Shown here piece after piece: positions 19,289-28,385 of a stretch of DNA of 64,000 bases. The notes under the pieces are model-generated. The model worked only from the letters and a program-made list of their open reading frames with translations, did no database searches and was not told where the DNA came from. The DNA comes from Myxococcus xanthus. GTDB taxonomy: Bacteria; Myxococcota; Myxococcia; Myxococcales; Myxococcaceae. The stretch spans positions 620,001 through 684,000 of the forward strand of contig NZ_FNOH01000001.1 in the NCBI RefSeq assembly GCF_900106535.1, given 5' to 3'. The translations under genes and the position numbers were made by a program. Numbering within the stretch: position 1 is the stretch's first letter; each line of letters starts with the position of its first letter.

Positions 19289-19513
19289 CTAGTAGCCGTA
19301 GGGGCGCCGGTTTCCGAGCACCTTCCGAAGGCCGAACGCGGCCAGCCCGCCCAGGGCGAGGCGGCCCAGCGGGCTGCCGAACACGCCGCTCGAGGCCGCG
19401 CGGCCGCGGCCGTAACCGCCGTGGCCCCGGCGTCCATACCTGCTCCGGCCACGGTTCCATCCACCGAAGCCCGAGCTGCGACGATTCCCCAAGATGTTGT
19501 CCAGTAGCGACAT
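19289..19513 (-). CDS. small Gly/Arg-rich protein
   Basis: ATG 19513 has GAGGAG five bases upstream. The 74-residue product starts MSLLDNILGNRRSSGFGGWN, passes through a Gly/Arg/Tyr-rich stretch (RSRYGRRGHGGYGRGR), and ends with a short hydrophobic helix (LGRLALGGLAAFGLRKVLGN). The repeated N-x-L-G-N-R-R at both ends is notable. RGG-like composition suggests RNA or membrane contact, but no family is known to me. Confidence 0.65.
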   Translation of the reverse strand: MSLLDNILGNRRSSGFGGWNRGRSRYGRRGHGGYGRGRAASSGVFGSPLGRLALGGLAAFGLRKVLGNRRPYGY

Positions 19514-19633
19514 GGTGGCTCCTCTGTTCGTCGATGCGTTGAGAGCCCCCGCCGGGGCGGAGATGCCCCGCGGGCGCGGAGTGCCCTCAAGTTGACGCTT
19601 CCCTCCGCCGGGGGCAGCCCTGGCCGAAGGACG

Positions 19634-19667
19634 TGCCTCCCGGGCCCCCTGGCGGGCACGGGAGGCA
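19634..19667 (-). terminator. 8-bp inverted repeat downstream of the propeller lipoprotein
   Basis: TGCCTCCC (19634-19641) pairs with GGGAGGCA (19660-19667) around an 18-base loop that is itself GC rich. It lies just beyond the stop of the minus-strand gene ending at 19682, so a terminator role is likely, though no T tract follows. Confidence 0.45.
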
Positions 19668-19681
19668 GCCATGCGGTCTGC

Positions 19682-21322
19682 CTACTTCCCGCTGTAGATG
19701 CCGATGGCCCCAGGGCGGACGATGGTGCCCGCCGCGTCCCGCTGGGCACTGAAGGCCACCAGCACCTTGCGCGCGTCACCGCTGCCCACCATCTGGATGT
19801 CCCAGACGGGCAGGGCGGACAGCCCTCCGAGCGCCGGGTTGTGGCTGACGAACTCCCCCTCGCCGTGCATGCGCCTCAGGCCCTTGCCCCAGCGGTGGCC
19901 AATCCAGAGGCTGCCGTCGCGCGGGTCCAGCTCCAGCGAGGAGATGTTGCGGTCGCCGTCGCCCTCCAGCAGGTAGCCCGTCACCAGTCCGGCGTCGCTC
20001 ATCTTCGCCAGGCCCCACGCGAAGCTGGACACCCAGACGGTGCCGTCCGGCATCAGCACCAGGTCGCTCACCAGGTCGTCCTTGCGCTGCGCATGGGTGG
20101 GGAACTGGGGTTCGGCCACGGCATCCGGCCACAGGTCGATGCGGTTGGCGACGTGCTTCTTCTCCTCGCTCTGCTTGCGCGCCATCTCGAAGTTCCATGG
20201 AGCGCCGGTGCCTACGTGGCCCACGGCGTTGGTCATGATCTTGAACCGCGTGGTCCGGATGTGCGTGGCCAGCCAGACGTCGCCGTCGGGCCGCACCGCC
20301 ACGCCCCAGACGTCTCCGGCGAGCCGGCTGTCCTCGCTGGTGCCGTCCCCCATCGCGATGGCGGGATGGATGTGCTCCATGACGCCGAACTTGCAGCGCT
20401 GGCGATTCTCGCCCCCCGTGTAGACCCACGCGTTGGCGGCGATGACCTCGGCGTTGGTGCACGCCTCGCCGCCCTGGTAGTCGGGCTCACCCCACGCCAG
20501 GCCGTGGTTGGACGCGAACCACAGGCTGTTGCGTGCCTTGTCCCAGATGATGCGGTTCACCGAGCAGAGCTTCTCGCGGTGGCCGTAACCGGGCACGGAG
20601 TGCGCGGGCGAGTGGAGGTCGTAGTGCACCACGCGGAGCGTTCCGTCCGCCTGGAGCTCCACGCGGTCCGCGTCACCGCTCTTGAAGATGGCGGGGTCCT
20701 CGAACACGCCGGGGGCCTTGTAGAACTCGCTCTCGCAGTTGGGCCGGCCCTCGTAGCCGACGAAGACGGTGCCCGCGGGGCCCCCCGTCACCGAGAGGAC
20801 CTTGAGGTAGCGCGCTTCGGGTGCTGGGTCCTTGCCCTTCCACGGCGCCCAGGGCTTCAGGCCGTCCGCCAGGGTGTAGCAACGCAGGGCGGTGGCGCCC
20901 GGACGCAGGAGGCACAGGCCGTCCTCGCCGCCCGCGACCCAGATGTTGCCGCCCTCGTCCTGGGTGACACCCAGGACCTCGCGAGGGCCGCCCTCGGCGG
21001 TACCCAAGAAGCGCCAGTTCGCGCTGTCGGGAGGAATGGGTTCGCCGCCGTCCCCGGGACCGTTCGTGCCCGCGTCCGGCTCCACCGGTGGTGGGTCCAC
21101 GGGCGTCCCCGAGTCCGGATCCTCTTCACCCACGGGCGGCGGCTCCTCGCCTTCGCCCGGTGGTGGATCTCCGGGCGGCTCGGTGGGTGGTGGTTCGTTC
21201 CCTTCGCCAATCCCATCGTCCGTGGACGGCGGCGACTGGAGCTGCTCGCTGCCGTGACAGCTCAGCAGCAATGTCAGCCCGAGCACGCCCGCCCACCACT
21301 TGCACTGTCCAAGTCCGCTCAT
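19682..21322 (-). CDS. lipoprotein with two-component-regulator-like propeller
   Basis: The 546-residue protein has a lipoprotein signal with lipobox L-L-S-C (residues 12-22, AGVLGLTLLLSC). A 70-residue Pro/Glu/Gly stalk (PPPTEPPGDPPPGEG) follows. The remainder has repeats such as GGNIWVAGGEDGLCLL, NSLWFASNHGLAWG, DGDVWLATHI and DGTVWVSSFAWGLAK. The W-V/L-A-x-x-x-G-L pattern is that of the Reg_prop propeller found in periplasmic sensor regions. No kinase part is attached. It is probably a surface-exposed lipoprotein of unknown ligand. Confidence 0.78.
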   Translation of the reverse strand: MSGLGQCKWWAGVLGLTLLLSCHGSEQLQSPPSTDDGIGEGNEPPPTEPPGDPPPGEGEEPPPVGEEDPDSGTPVDPPPVEPDAGTNGPGDGGEPIPPDSANWRFLGTAEGGPREVLGVTQDEGGNIWVAGGEDGLCLLRPGATALRCYTLADGLKPWAPWKGKDPAPEARYLKVLSVTGGPAGTVFVGYEGRPNCESEFYKAPGVFEDPAIFKSGDADRVELQADGTLRVVHYDLHSPAHSVPGYGHREKLCSVNRIIWDKARNSLWFASNHGLAWGEPDYQGGEACTNAEVIAANAWVYTGGENRQRCKFGVMEHIHPAIAMGDGTSEDSRLAGDVWGVAVRPDGDVWLATHIRTTRFKIMTNAVGHVGTGAPWNFEMARKQSEEKKHVANRIDLWPDAVAEPQFPTHAQRKDDLVSDLVLMPDGTVWVSSFAWGLAKMSDAGLVTGYLLEGDGDRNISSLELDPRDGSLWIGHRWGKGLRRMHGEGEFVSHNPALGGLSALPVWDIQMVGSGDARKVLVAFSAQRDAAGTIVRPGAIGIYSGK

Positions 21323-21485
21323 ACCTGGGTCCGCCTCCGGTGTCTGTCTTTGGACGCGTTACTTCGCGTCCTGACTCCAGAGGCAAGCAGGGTGCCAGGG
21401 GGCGAATGCCGGGCCGTGGGGGTGGCAGGGGAAGGCCGAGGAAGCGGTAGGGCTCCGCGCTGCCCTCACCGGGAACCTGGACGCC

Positions 21486-22370
21486 TCACCCTCGGGGGCG
21501 TGCCGTGTGTCCGTTGGCCGCGGAGGACAGGACGCGAGGCCTGCGCACGGGCGGGAGCGCGTCGGGGTCCACGTGGTGCGCCACGCAGCCGGGCCGGAGC
21601 CGCTCGAGCTTCCGGGCCTCCTGGAGTCCCAGGCCCGGGTTGCCGTCGAACCAGACCTCCCGCAGGTTCTTGAAGGCGGCCAGGATTTCGACGCCCTCCG
21701 CGCCCACGCGGGTCTGCACCAGCCGGAGTCTTGGGACGGCGCCGATGTCCGTCTGCTCCCGCAGCGTGTGCAGCATCGCCGTGTCGACCGCGCCGCCGAG
21801 CATCTGGAACTCCTCCGTCGGCGTCAGCGCGCTCAATATCTCCATGTCCAGGAAGCTCGCGTCCCGCAGCACCAGCTCCCGCAGGTGGCCGTCGTCCCGC
21901 GTGTTGAGGCCGTAGACGAGCTCCCCCTTCAATCCCCGGCGCTGGATGCGTCCGTCGGGGAACCAGGACGTGTACTCACCTCCGTCCACGTGCATCTTGG
22001 GTTGTCCCGACACGTACCAGCGCCGCTCGGACACCTCGGTGGCGAAGCCGCCCGCGTATTCCACCTCGGAGGTACAGTAGCCGTTGCGCGTGAAGGCATA
22101 GGCGACGCCTGTGAAGGGCCGGCCCTGGAAGAGCCGAGGCCCATAGTCCTCGGGCATCTCCAGCAGCGCGCTGTTCACGCGCAGCCCGCCTTCGGGCAGC
22201 GGGAGCCAGTCGGGGGAGGGGCCGGTGATGACACCTTCCGACGCCGCCATCAGCGAATCCAGCGTGCCGTCGTGCCTCAAGGAATACGCCAGGCCCGAGA
22301 AGAGCGCCTTGCCGTGTCGCAGCCTGCCGTCCACGCCCCGAATCAGAAAGCTTGCTCGCATCCGTTGCAT
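21486..22370 (-). CDS. MORN-variant and leucine-rich-like repeat protein
   Basis: The 294-residue protein starts at ATG 22370 behind GGGAG. Residues 10-125 contain three or so repeats such as HGKALFSGLAYSL, QGRPFTGVAYAF and PDGRIQRRGLKGE, matching the G-x-x-F-x-G-x-A-x-x-x-x-x-x-G of the MORN-variant (toxin-antitoxin-like YwqK) repeat. Residues 140-250 turn into LRR-like units (HLRELVLRDASFLD, NLREVWFDGNPGL). It lacks a signal peptide, so it is cytosolic or secreted by another route. Such proteins are scattered in myxobacterial genomes with no known function. Confidence 0.6.
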   Translation of the reverse strand: MQRMRASFLIRGVDGRLRHGKALFSGLAYSLRHDGTLDSLMAASEGVITGPSPDWLPLPEGGLRVNSALLEMPEDYGPRLFQGRPFTGVAYAFTRNGYCTSEVEYAGGFATEVSERRWYVSGQPKMHVDGGEYTSWFPDGRIQRRGLKGELVYGLNTRDDGHLRELVLRDASFLDMEILSALTPTEEFQMLGGAVDTAMLHTLREQTDIGAVPRLRLVQTRVGAEGVEILAAFKNLREVWFDGNPGLGLQEARKLERLRPGCVAHHVDPDALPPVRRPRVLSSAANGHTARPRG

Positions 22371-22549
22371 GGTCCGCTCCCGTTCTCACCGGGCACGCGC
22401 CGGTGAAGGCCCTGGCACCTGCTTCGTGCCACTGGAGCGGAGGCCCGGGCAATCCAGGCAGGCGGCAAAGCGTTTGCCCTGGCCGTTCGGCGATTCCGGC
22501 TGTCTGGAGTTGGCGAACGGGATGCCCCCGGGTTGGAGGCGAGGATGCG

Positions 22550-23788
22550 CTACCGGATGTTCTGCGTGGTTTGCGCATCCGGCGCGCCTCGCGCCTGGGA
22601 CTCCCTGCGTCGAGGCCCCTGCGTGTCCGCGTAGCCCGTCAGCTCCACATACCCGCGCCCCGTGAGGGGCTGGCCCGCGCGCGTCCCCTCCAGCCCTACC
22701 GTGCCTTCCCAGTACAGCACGCTGACGGGGAGCTCCTGGTCCGCCAGGCGCGGTGTCACGGTGAGGTCCAGGCCCAGCGAATCCACCTGCATGCGCCAGC
22801 GTGACGGGTACTCACCGCCACTGTGTGGGCTCTTCCAGGTGTCCAGCACCGTGAGCTTCATGTCGTCGCGGCCGACGTGCACCGCTTCACCCGTGCCTTC
22901 GGGGGGCACCCACAGGCCGGTGCTGAACGCGTCCGGCGAGCCGTCCCGGTGACGGAGCTGGTAGTACATCAGCTCGCTGCCATCGGAGAGCTGGAGCGAG
23001 AACCAATCCCAGCCCACCTGGGTCGCGCCGAGCGCGCTGGTGCTCCACTCGCGGTCCATCCAGCTATGGCCCTTCACCGCGTACGTGCGCCCGTCCACCC
23101 GCACCGTGCCGCGCGAGGGCATGCGCGTCATGGAGTAGTAGTAGGACGCGTTGCCGCGCTCCGCGCTCTTCTGGCTCAGGCCCCGGTCGCCCTGGAGCAC
23201 CGGTGGTTTGCCCGGCTCCAGGAGCAGCTCCAGTGTCACCGCGTCCGTCCGCGCGCGCAGCCGCATGGGCCAGGTGGACGGGCCCGCGCTGGCCGCCTCC
23301 CAGTCCTCCAGCCACACCTTGAAGGGTTGCGAGGTGGCGCCGGACAGTCCCAGCGCCACGCGGCTGAAGCGCTCCGAGGCGTGGAATCCGCCGCTGGCCA
23401 CGTCCGTCACCGCGAAGTGCCCCATGTAGACCTGGCTGGCGCCCCAGGCGGAGTCACGCGGCGCGGCCTCGGGGGCCAGCGCGTTGCGGAACAGGGTGAA
23501 CTGGTAGCCGAAGGCGCGCCCGTCCTCCGTCTCCAGGTTGCCTGTCCAGTACCACCACTCCGTGCGGTACTCCGGATGCGGGCCGTGGTCCTCGGGGAAG
23601 TGGAAGTCCCGAGGTTCCTTCGCGCGCGCGTAGCCCTCCGTGCTGCCGCTCATGGCGCTGGCCACGGTCAGCGTGCCGCCCTGGCGCAGCGCGGGCAGTG
23701 GTTGCTCGCGGGTGATGGCCACCACCGCCGCAGCCAGTCCCACCAACACCACCACCGTTCCCACGACGAGTCCCCGGCCGTTGCTCAT
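22550..23788 (-). CDS. AttH/CrtC-like lipocalin-domain protein (predicted secreted hydrolase)
   Basis: The 412-residue protein has an N-terminal membrane anchor (residues 7-25, VVGTVVVLVGLAAAVVAI). The family hallmark follows near residue 65: FPEDHGPHPEYRTEWWYWTGNL. Further signatures are GYQFTLFRN, YYYSMTRM and the central GHSWMDREWSTSALG, all typical of the AttH/CrtC (carotenoid 1,2-hydratase-like) fold of two lipocalin domains. The gene starts four bases after the permease stop and completes an ATPase-permease-AttH operon. In such operons AttH acts outside the membrane, probably binding or modifying a lipidic substrate of the transporter. Substrate unknown; carotenoid chemistry is less likely here. 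Confidence 0.85.
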   Translation of the reverse strand: MSNGRGLVVGTVVVLVGLAAAVVAITREQPLPALRQGGTLTVASAMSGSTEGYARAKEPRDFHFPEDHGPHPEYRTEWWYWTGNLETEDGRAFGYQFTLFRNALAPEAAPRDSAWGASQVYMGHFAVTDVASGGFHASERFSRVALGLSGATSQPFKVWLEDWEAASAGPSTWPMRLRARTDAVTLELLLEPGKPPVLQGDRGLSQKSAERGNASYYYSMTRMPSRGTVRVDGRTYAVKGHSWMDREWSTSALGATQVGWDWFSLQLSDGSELMYYQLRHRDGSPDAFSTGLWVPPEGTGEAVHVGRDDMKLTVLDTWKSPHSGGEYPSRWRMQVDSLGLDLTVTPRLADQELPVSVLYWEGTVGLEGTRAGQPLTGRGYVELTGYADTQGPRRRESQARGAPDAQTTQNIR

Positions 23789-23791
23789 GTG

Positions 23792-26332
23792 TCACTCCTC
23801 CCGCAGCGCCAGCGCGGGATGGGCGCGCGCCATCTTCCAGGCGGGGTAGAGGCCCGCCAGCGCCGCCGCCACCAGCGCCAGCACCACGGCCTGCACCAGC
23901 GTCTGGGGTGTCAGGGCCAGTTGAAGCGTCCAGCCGAAGGACCGCTGGTTGATGACGTGCACCAGCACGTAGGCCAGCCCCACGCCCAATGGCACGGAGA
24001 ACAGCCCCGCCAGCAGTCCCAACAGTCCTGTCTGCAGTGACACCAGTCCCCAGAGCTGCTCCGGCGTCAGGCCGGTGGCGCGCAGCACGGCGAACTCGCG
24101 CGCCCGCTCCAGTTGCAGCGCCATCAGTGCGCTCAGCACGCCCACGAAGGCCACGCCAATGGCGAGCAGCCGCAGCACCTGCGTAATCGTGAAGGTGCGG
24201 TCGAAGACGTCCAGGGACGCCTGCCGCAGCGAGCGGTTGGCGCGCACCAGTAGCGCCTGGGTGTCTCCGGCGCGCTCGCGCACCGAGGCCACCAGCGCGT
24301 CCACGTCCTGGCCGGGCGCCGCGTACAGCGCCACGCCGCTGATGCCCCGGTCGTCGAACCAGTGCTCGTAGGTGGTGCGTGGCATCAGCAGCGTGCCCAC
24401 GTCGGAGCCGTAGTCGAAGTACACGCCCACCACGCGGAAGTCGCGGGGGCCCTTGTCCGTGGCCAGTCGCACGGAGTCCCCCAGCTCCACGCCCCGGTGG
24501 AAGCCGAAGGGCTCCGAGACGAGAATCGTGTCGGGCGAGGACTCCAACTCACGCCACGCCGTCTTCGCGTCACCCTGCTTGAAGGTGTAGGGGCGCACCG
24601 GCGTGCGCGAGAAGTCGACGGCCATCAGGTCCGTGGGCACGCCGTCCACGCGCACGTTCGCCACGCGAAGGGTGCTGCTGCCCGCGACGCCCGGCGTGGC
24701 GCGCAGCGTCTCCGCCAGACCGGGGAGCAGCGTCGCGCCTCCGCGCCGCGCCACGAGCGAGGGCGGCGAGATGAACACGTCCGCCTGGAGCGAGGTGTCC
24801 AGCCACGACACCACCGTGCCCCGGAAGCTGGACACCATGAGGCCCACACCCACCGTGGTGGCCACCGCCACCATTAGCGCCGCCAGCGCCACGGACGTGC
24901 GGCTGAGGCTGGTGTGCACACCTCGCGCGGCCATGCGCCCCAGCAGACCAAAGGCCATGCCCAGCGGTCGTGCCGCCAGCGCGGACACCGTCTGTGTGGC
25001 CCAGGGCACCAGCAGCGCCGCGCCCAGCAGCACCGAGAAGAGGCCGCCATACGCGGGAAGCAGCGCCTGGGTGGGCCACCGCAGCAGCACGGTGCCCGCG
25101 GCCAGCACCCCGAGGCCCAGCAGCGCCAACCGGGGCGCCCGTCCGCGCGATACGTCCTCCAGCGTGGACCTGCGCATCGTCGTCACTGGCGGCGAACGCG
25201 CGGCCTCCCACGCAGGCACCAGCGCGGCCAGCAGCGTGGCGCCCAGTCCCAGCGCCAGCCCCTTGAACAGGGTGAAGGGCTCCAGCGCCAGCCGCCGCAC
25301 GCTCACCACGAAATACAAATCATTGAGCGTCTGGGTGACGAGCTCCACCAGCCCTCGCGCCAGCAACACGCCCAAGAGCAAGCCCGCCACGGTCCCCACC
25401 GCGCCCAGCACGGCCGCTTCGCCCAGCACCAGCGCGAAGAGCTCGCGCCGGGTGATGCCCACCGCGCGCAGGCGGCCCAGCAGCCCGCGCCGCTGCACCA
25501 CGGAGAACGTCATGGTGTTGTAGATGAGGAACATCCCCACCACGAGCGCCAGCAGCGACAGCGCGGTGAGGTTGGTGCGGAAGGCCCGCGTCATCTGCTC
25601 CACCGTGCCCGCCCGCGCGGCGGCGCGCACCAACTCCAGGCCTTGCGGCAGCGTGGCCGCCACGGCTCGTTCCTGCGCGTCGCCGCCGGTCAGCCGCAGG
25701 TCCACGCGCGTCAGCCGGCCGGTGTGCCCCAGCAGCTCCTGCGCGGTGGACACGTCGGTGAGCACCAGGGCCTCCAGGGCCCGCGCGGTGTCCTCGTCCG
25801 CGGGCTCCAGCAGGCCCACCACGCGCAGCGGCTTCTCCAGTCCTTCCAGGCGCACCGGCAGCGTGTCGCCGGTGGACAGGCCCAGGGCGCGCGCGGCGCG
25901 GGCGCTCAGCATCACCGCGCCCGGCTCGGTGAGCAGCGCGCTCACGTTCCCCACCGCCTCACCCCGGGCGTAGTCGCGGAACGGCCCTTCCGCGAAGGGG
26001 TCCACGCCCAGCACGGTGAGCGTGCGCTTGTCGCCCACCGCCGCCTGGACGTAGCCCTCCACCACGGGCGCGGCCACGGGGGCGCCGGGGCGCACGCGCA
26101 GCGCCTGGTATACCGCCTCCGGCACGCCCGTGGAGCCGCCCAGGAGCTGGTGCGTGGCGCGTCCGGCCACCGCGTCCGTGGAGCGCTCGAAGGCGCGCAG
26201 GGCGCTGCCGCTGGCCAGGTCGATGGACACCACCACCGCCACGCCCAGCGCGATGCCCAGCAGCGACAGGGCCGTCAGCCACGGGTGGCGGCCCAGGTGG
26301 CGCAGGCTGGAGCGGACCAGCAGCCCCTTCAC
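23792..26332 (-). CDS. FtsX-like ABC transporter permease, two-module (fused AttF/AttG type)
   Basis: The 846-residue protein contains two MacB-PCD plus FtsX units. The first has an N-terminal helix at residues 16-38 and three helices around 270-390. The second has a helix near 480-510 and three final helices around 720-840. Two copies in one chain are the arrangement seen in the large permeases of lipoprotein or lipid-type exporters. Its ATG overlaps the ATPase stop as ATGA, and the AttH-like gene follows at once. Both mean translational coupling. It should work in the inner membrane with the MacB/LolD-type ATPase to move a hydrophobic substrate out. Confidence 0.88.
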   Translation of the reverse strand: MKGLLVRSSLRHLGRHPWLTALSLLGIALGVAVVVSIDLASGSALRAFERSTDAVAGRATHQLLGGSTGVPEAVYQALRVRPGAPVAAPVVEGYVQAAVGDKRTLTVLGVDPFAEGPFRDYARGEAVGNVSALLTEPGAVMLSARAARALGLSTGDTLPVRLEGLEKPLRVVGLLEPADEDTARALEALVLTDVSTAQELLGHTGRLTRVDLRLTGGDAQERAVAATLPQGLELVRAAARAGTVEQMTRAFRTNLTALSLLALVVGMFLIYNTMTFSVVQRRGLLGRLRAVGITRRELFALVLGEAAVLGAVGTVAGLLLGVLLARGLVELVTQTLNDLYFVVSVRRLALEPFTLFKGLALGLGATLLAALVPAWEAARSPPVTTMRRSTLEDVSRGRAPRLALLGLGVLAAGTVLLRWPTQALLPAYGGLFSVLLGAALLVPWATQTVSALAARPLGMAFGLLGRMAARGVHTSLSRTSVALAALMVAVATTVGVGLMVSSFRGTVVSWLDTSLQADVFISPPSLVARRGGATLLPGLAETLRATPGVAGSSTLRVANVRVDGVPTDLMAVDFSRTPVRPYTFKQGDAKTAWRELESSPDTILVSEPFGFHRGVELGDSVRLATDKGPRDFRVVGVYFDYGSDVGTLLMPRTTYEHWFDDRGISGVALYAAPGQDVDALVASVRERAGDTQALLVRANRSLRQASLDVFDRTFTITQVLRLLAIGVAFVGVLSALMALQLERAREFAVLRATGLTPEQLWGLVSLQTGLLGLLAGLFSVPLGVGLAYVLVHVINQRSFGWTLQLALTPQTLVQAVVLALVAAALAGLYPAWKMARAHPALALREE

Positions 26333-27057
26333 AGCGCCTCCTTCATCGCGCGGATGGGCGTGTGCTCCACCTCCACCAGCCGGCCGCCCTCCATCGTCAG
26401 GACGCGGTGCGCGCGGGCCACCAGGCCGGGCTCGTGGGTGACGACCAGCGCGCAGGTGTTGCCCTTCTGGGTCAGCGCCTCCAGCAGGTCCAGCACCTGC
26501 CGTCCCGTGGCCTCGTCGAGGTTGCCGGTGGGCTCGTCCGCCAGCAGCAACGGTGGTTCATGGGCCAGCGCGCGGGCCACCGCGACGCGCTGCTGCTCGC
26601 CGCCGGACAACCGGTCCGGGAAGCTGCTGGCGCGGGTGCCGAGCCCCACCTGATCGAGCAGCGCCCGCGCCCGCACACTGGCCTCCGCGCCGCCCTGGCC
26701 GTTGAGCTCCAGCGGCAGCCGTACGTTCTCCTCCACCGTCAGCGTGGGGAGCAGGTTGAAGGCCTGGAAGATGAAGCCGATGCGCTCGCGCCGCAGCAGC
26801 GTGCGCTCGCGCTCATTCATCCGTCCCAGGTCGCGGCCATCCACGCGGACCTCGCCCTGACTGGCCAGGTCGATGCCACTGATGAGGTTGAGCAGCGTGG
26901 ACTTGCCCGAGCCGCTGCGCCCCAGCAGCACCACGAACTCGCCTCGACGCAAGGAGAGCCGCACGCCGGAGAGCACCTCGCGCGTGGTGTCGCCTTCGGC
27001 GTAGGCCTTCGTGACGTCGCGCAGTTCGACCAGGGGAGGGGAGTCGGGCGGGGACAT
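26329..27057 (-). CDS. LolD/MacB-type ABC transporter ATP-binding protein
   Basis: The ATG at 27057 is preferred over longer readings because GGAG lies eight bases upstream and the domain starts directly ([16 protein letters not shown]). In 242 residues it has Walker [11 protein letters not shown]-loop [10 protein letters not shown], signature LSGGEQQR, Walker [14 protein letters not shown] and the switch His in VVTHEP. It powers the adjacent FtsX-type permease, with which it overlaps by four bases. First gene of a three-gene operon. Confidence 0.93.
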   Translation of the reverse strand: MSPPDSPPLVELRDVTKAYAEGDTTREVLSGVRLSLRRGEFVVLLGRSGSGKSTLLNLISGIDLASQGEVRVDGRDLGRMNERERTLLRRERIGFIFQAFNLLPTLTVEENVRLPLELNGQGGAEASVRARALLDQVGLGTRASSFPDRLSGGEQQRVAVARALAHEPPLLLADEPTGNLDEATGRQVLDLLEALTQKGNTCALVVTHEPGLVARAHRVLTMEGGRLVEVEHTPIRAMKEAL

Positions 27058-27122
27058 GGGGGCTTCTCCATACACGGATGCCCTGTCCGTCGCTCGACCT
27101 TCAGCGCATGCCCGCACCCCAC

Positions 27123-27956
27123 TCAGGCGCCAGCGGCGGGCGACGCGGACTCCCACCACGAGGCGCTCCGCTGCTGCGCCAGGAAGTCTCCGACCTCCGC
27201 CGCCAGCAAGGGCCCCGCCGTGTCCCGAGGGATGACGTGATACCCCTGCCGCAGCGACAGGACGCGCACCGACGGCGCCGCGGTGAGGCGCCGTGCGAGC
27301 CACCGCCCTCCCTCCGGGGCCACGACGTGGTCCTGCTCCGCCACCGCCACCAGGGTGGGGCAGCGCACGCGGGCCGCGTCCCGGATGGCCAGCGTCTGCA
27401 ACGTGCACAGGTCCCGCAACCGGGCCACGGGAAAGGCGGGCAGCACGGGCGCTTCCGCCAGCGCCTCCGGGTCCGAGATGTCGGTGCCCGTCTTCTCCAC
27501 CCACGGACGCGTCCACTCCAGGACGGGCGTGCGCGCCAGTTGCCGGACCAGGAACATGCGCGGCCCCCGGAAGCGCACGGCGGGCGCCATCAGCGTCAGC
27601 GCGCGTATCTCCTCCGGATGCCGCGCGGCCAGCTCGAGCGCCAGCAGCGCGCCCATGGACAGGCCCGCCACGAACACACTCCGGTGGCCCCGGAGCGCGT
27701 GCAGGGCGTGCTCCGCCGCCGCCAACCAGTCACGCCAGGTGACGTCGAGCAGGGCCTGTGGGGTGGTGCCATGGCCGGGCAGGCGCGGCGCCACCACGCG
27801 CAGCCCACGGACCGCCAGGGCCTCGCCCAGGGGGCGCACGTCCCAGGGGCTCCCCGTGAAGCCGTGCAGGAGCAGGCACACCTCCTCGCCCCGGCCCAGC
27901 TCGAAGGGCGCCGTCTTTCGCGGGTCCAAGGGAGCGGCTTCTGGGAACGGGCTCAC
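27123..27956 (-). CDS. alpha/beta-hydrolase, carboxylesterase/monoacylglycerol-lipase type
   Basis: A GTG at 27956 starts VSPFPEAAPLDPRKTAPFE and gives 277 residues, the usual length of Est30-like or thermostable monoacylglycerol lipases. The oxyanion-hole segment LLLHGFTGSPWDVRP, the nucleophile elbow GLSMG with Ser100, the acid EQDHVV and the histidine QGYHVIPRD form a complete triad. It probably hydrolyses short-chain or monoacyl esters in the cytosol. The gene stands 65 bases upstream of the ABC operon on the same strand but reads into it; a shared promoter is possible. The ribosome site before the GTG is weak, so the start is uncertain by a few codons. Confidence 0.87.
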   Translation of the reverse strand: MSPFPEAAPLDPRKTAPFELGRGEEVCLLLHGFTGSPWDVRPLGEALAVRGLRVVAPRLPGHGTTPQALLDVTWRDWLAAAEHALHALRGHRSVFVAGLSMGALLALELAARHPEEIRALTLMAPAVRFRGPRMFLVRQLARTPVLEWTRPWVEKTGTDISDPEALAEAPVLPAFPVARLRDLCTLQTLAIRDAARVRCPTLVAVAEQDHVVAPEGGRWLARRLTAAPSVRVLSLRQGYHVIPRDTAGPLLAAEVGDFLAQQRSASWWESASPAAGA

Positions 27957-28004
27957 GCCGTGACACTGGCCACGCGCGAGCGCAGGCGCTATGCCCCCTG
28001 CCTC

Positions 28005-28295
28005 ATGGCGGACACTCCGAAGCCCCCGGACATGCAGTTGCAGATTCAGATGGACGAAGACGTGGCCAATGGTCAGTACGTCAACATGGCCCTGGTGAAC
28101 CACTCCGACACCGAGTTCACCCTGGACTTCATTTACGTCCAGCCCCAGCAGCCCAAGGCCCGGGTGCGTTCGCGCATCATCACCAACCCCAAGCACATGA
28201 AGCGCCTGGTGGCGGCGATGCAGGACAACATCCAGCGCTACGAGGCGAAGTTCGGCCCCATCGCGATTCCAGAGGAAGACGGCGGCATGCACTGA
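28005..28295 (+). CDS. DUF3467 protein
   Basis: The 96-residue product has the DUF3467 pattern: DEDVANGQYVNMALVNHSDTEF, then DFIYVQP, ARVRSRIITNPKHMKRL, and a helix ending NIQRYEAKFG. This small domain occurs across many bacteria with no known function. It is divergent from the hydrolase gene, from which it is 48 bases away. The start lacks a good ribosome site. Confidence 0.85.
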   Translation: MADTPKPPDMQLQIQMDEDVANGQYVNMALVNHSDTEFTLDFIYVQPQQPKARVRSRIITNPKHMKRLVAAMQDNIQRYEAKFGPIAIPEEDGGMH

Positions 28296-28385
28296 GCGCC
28301 GTTTTCGCCGGGGAGACCCGCACGTCGCGTGTTTCCATGGGCGCTTCACTGGCCTTCGGGGCCGGTGACGCGCAGACTCGGGGTC

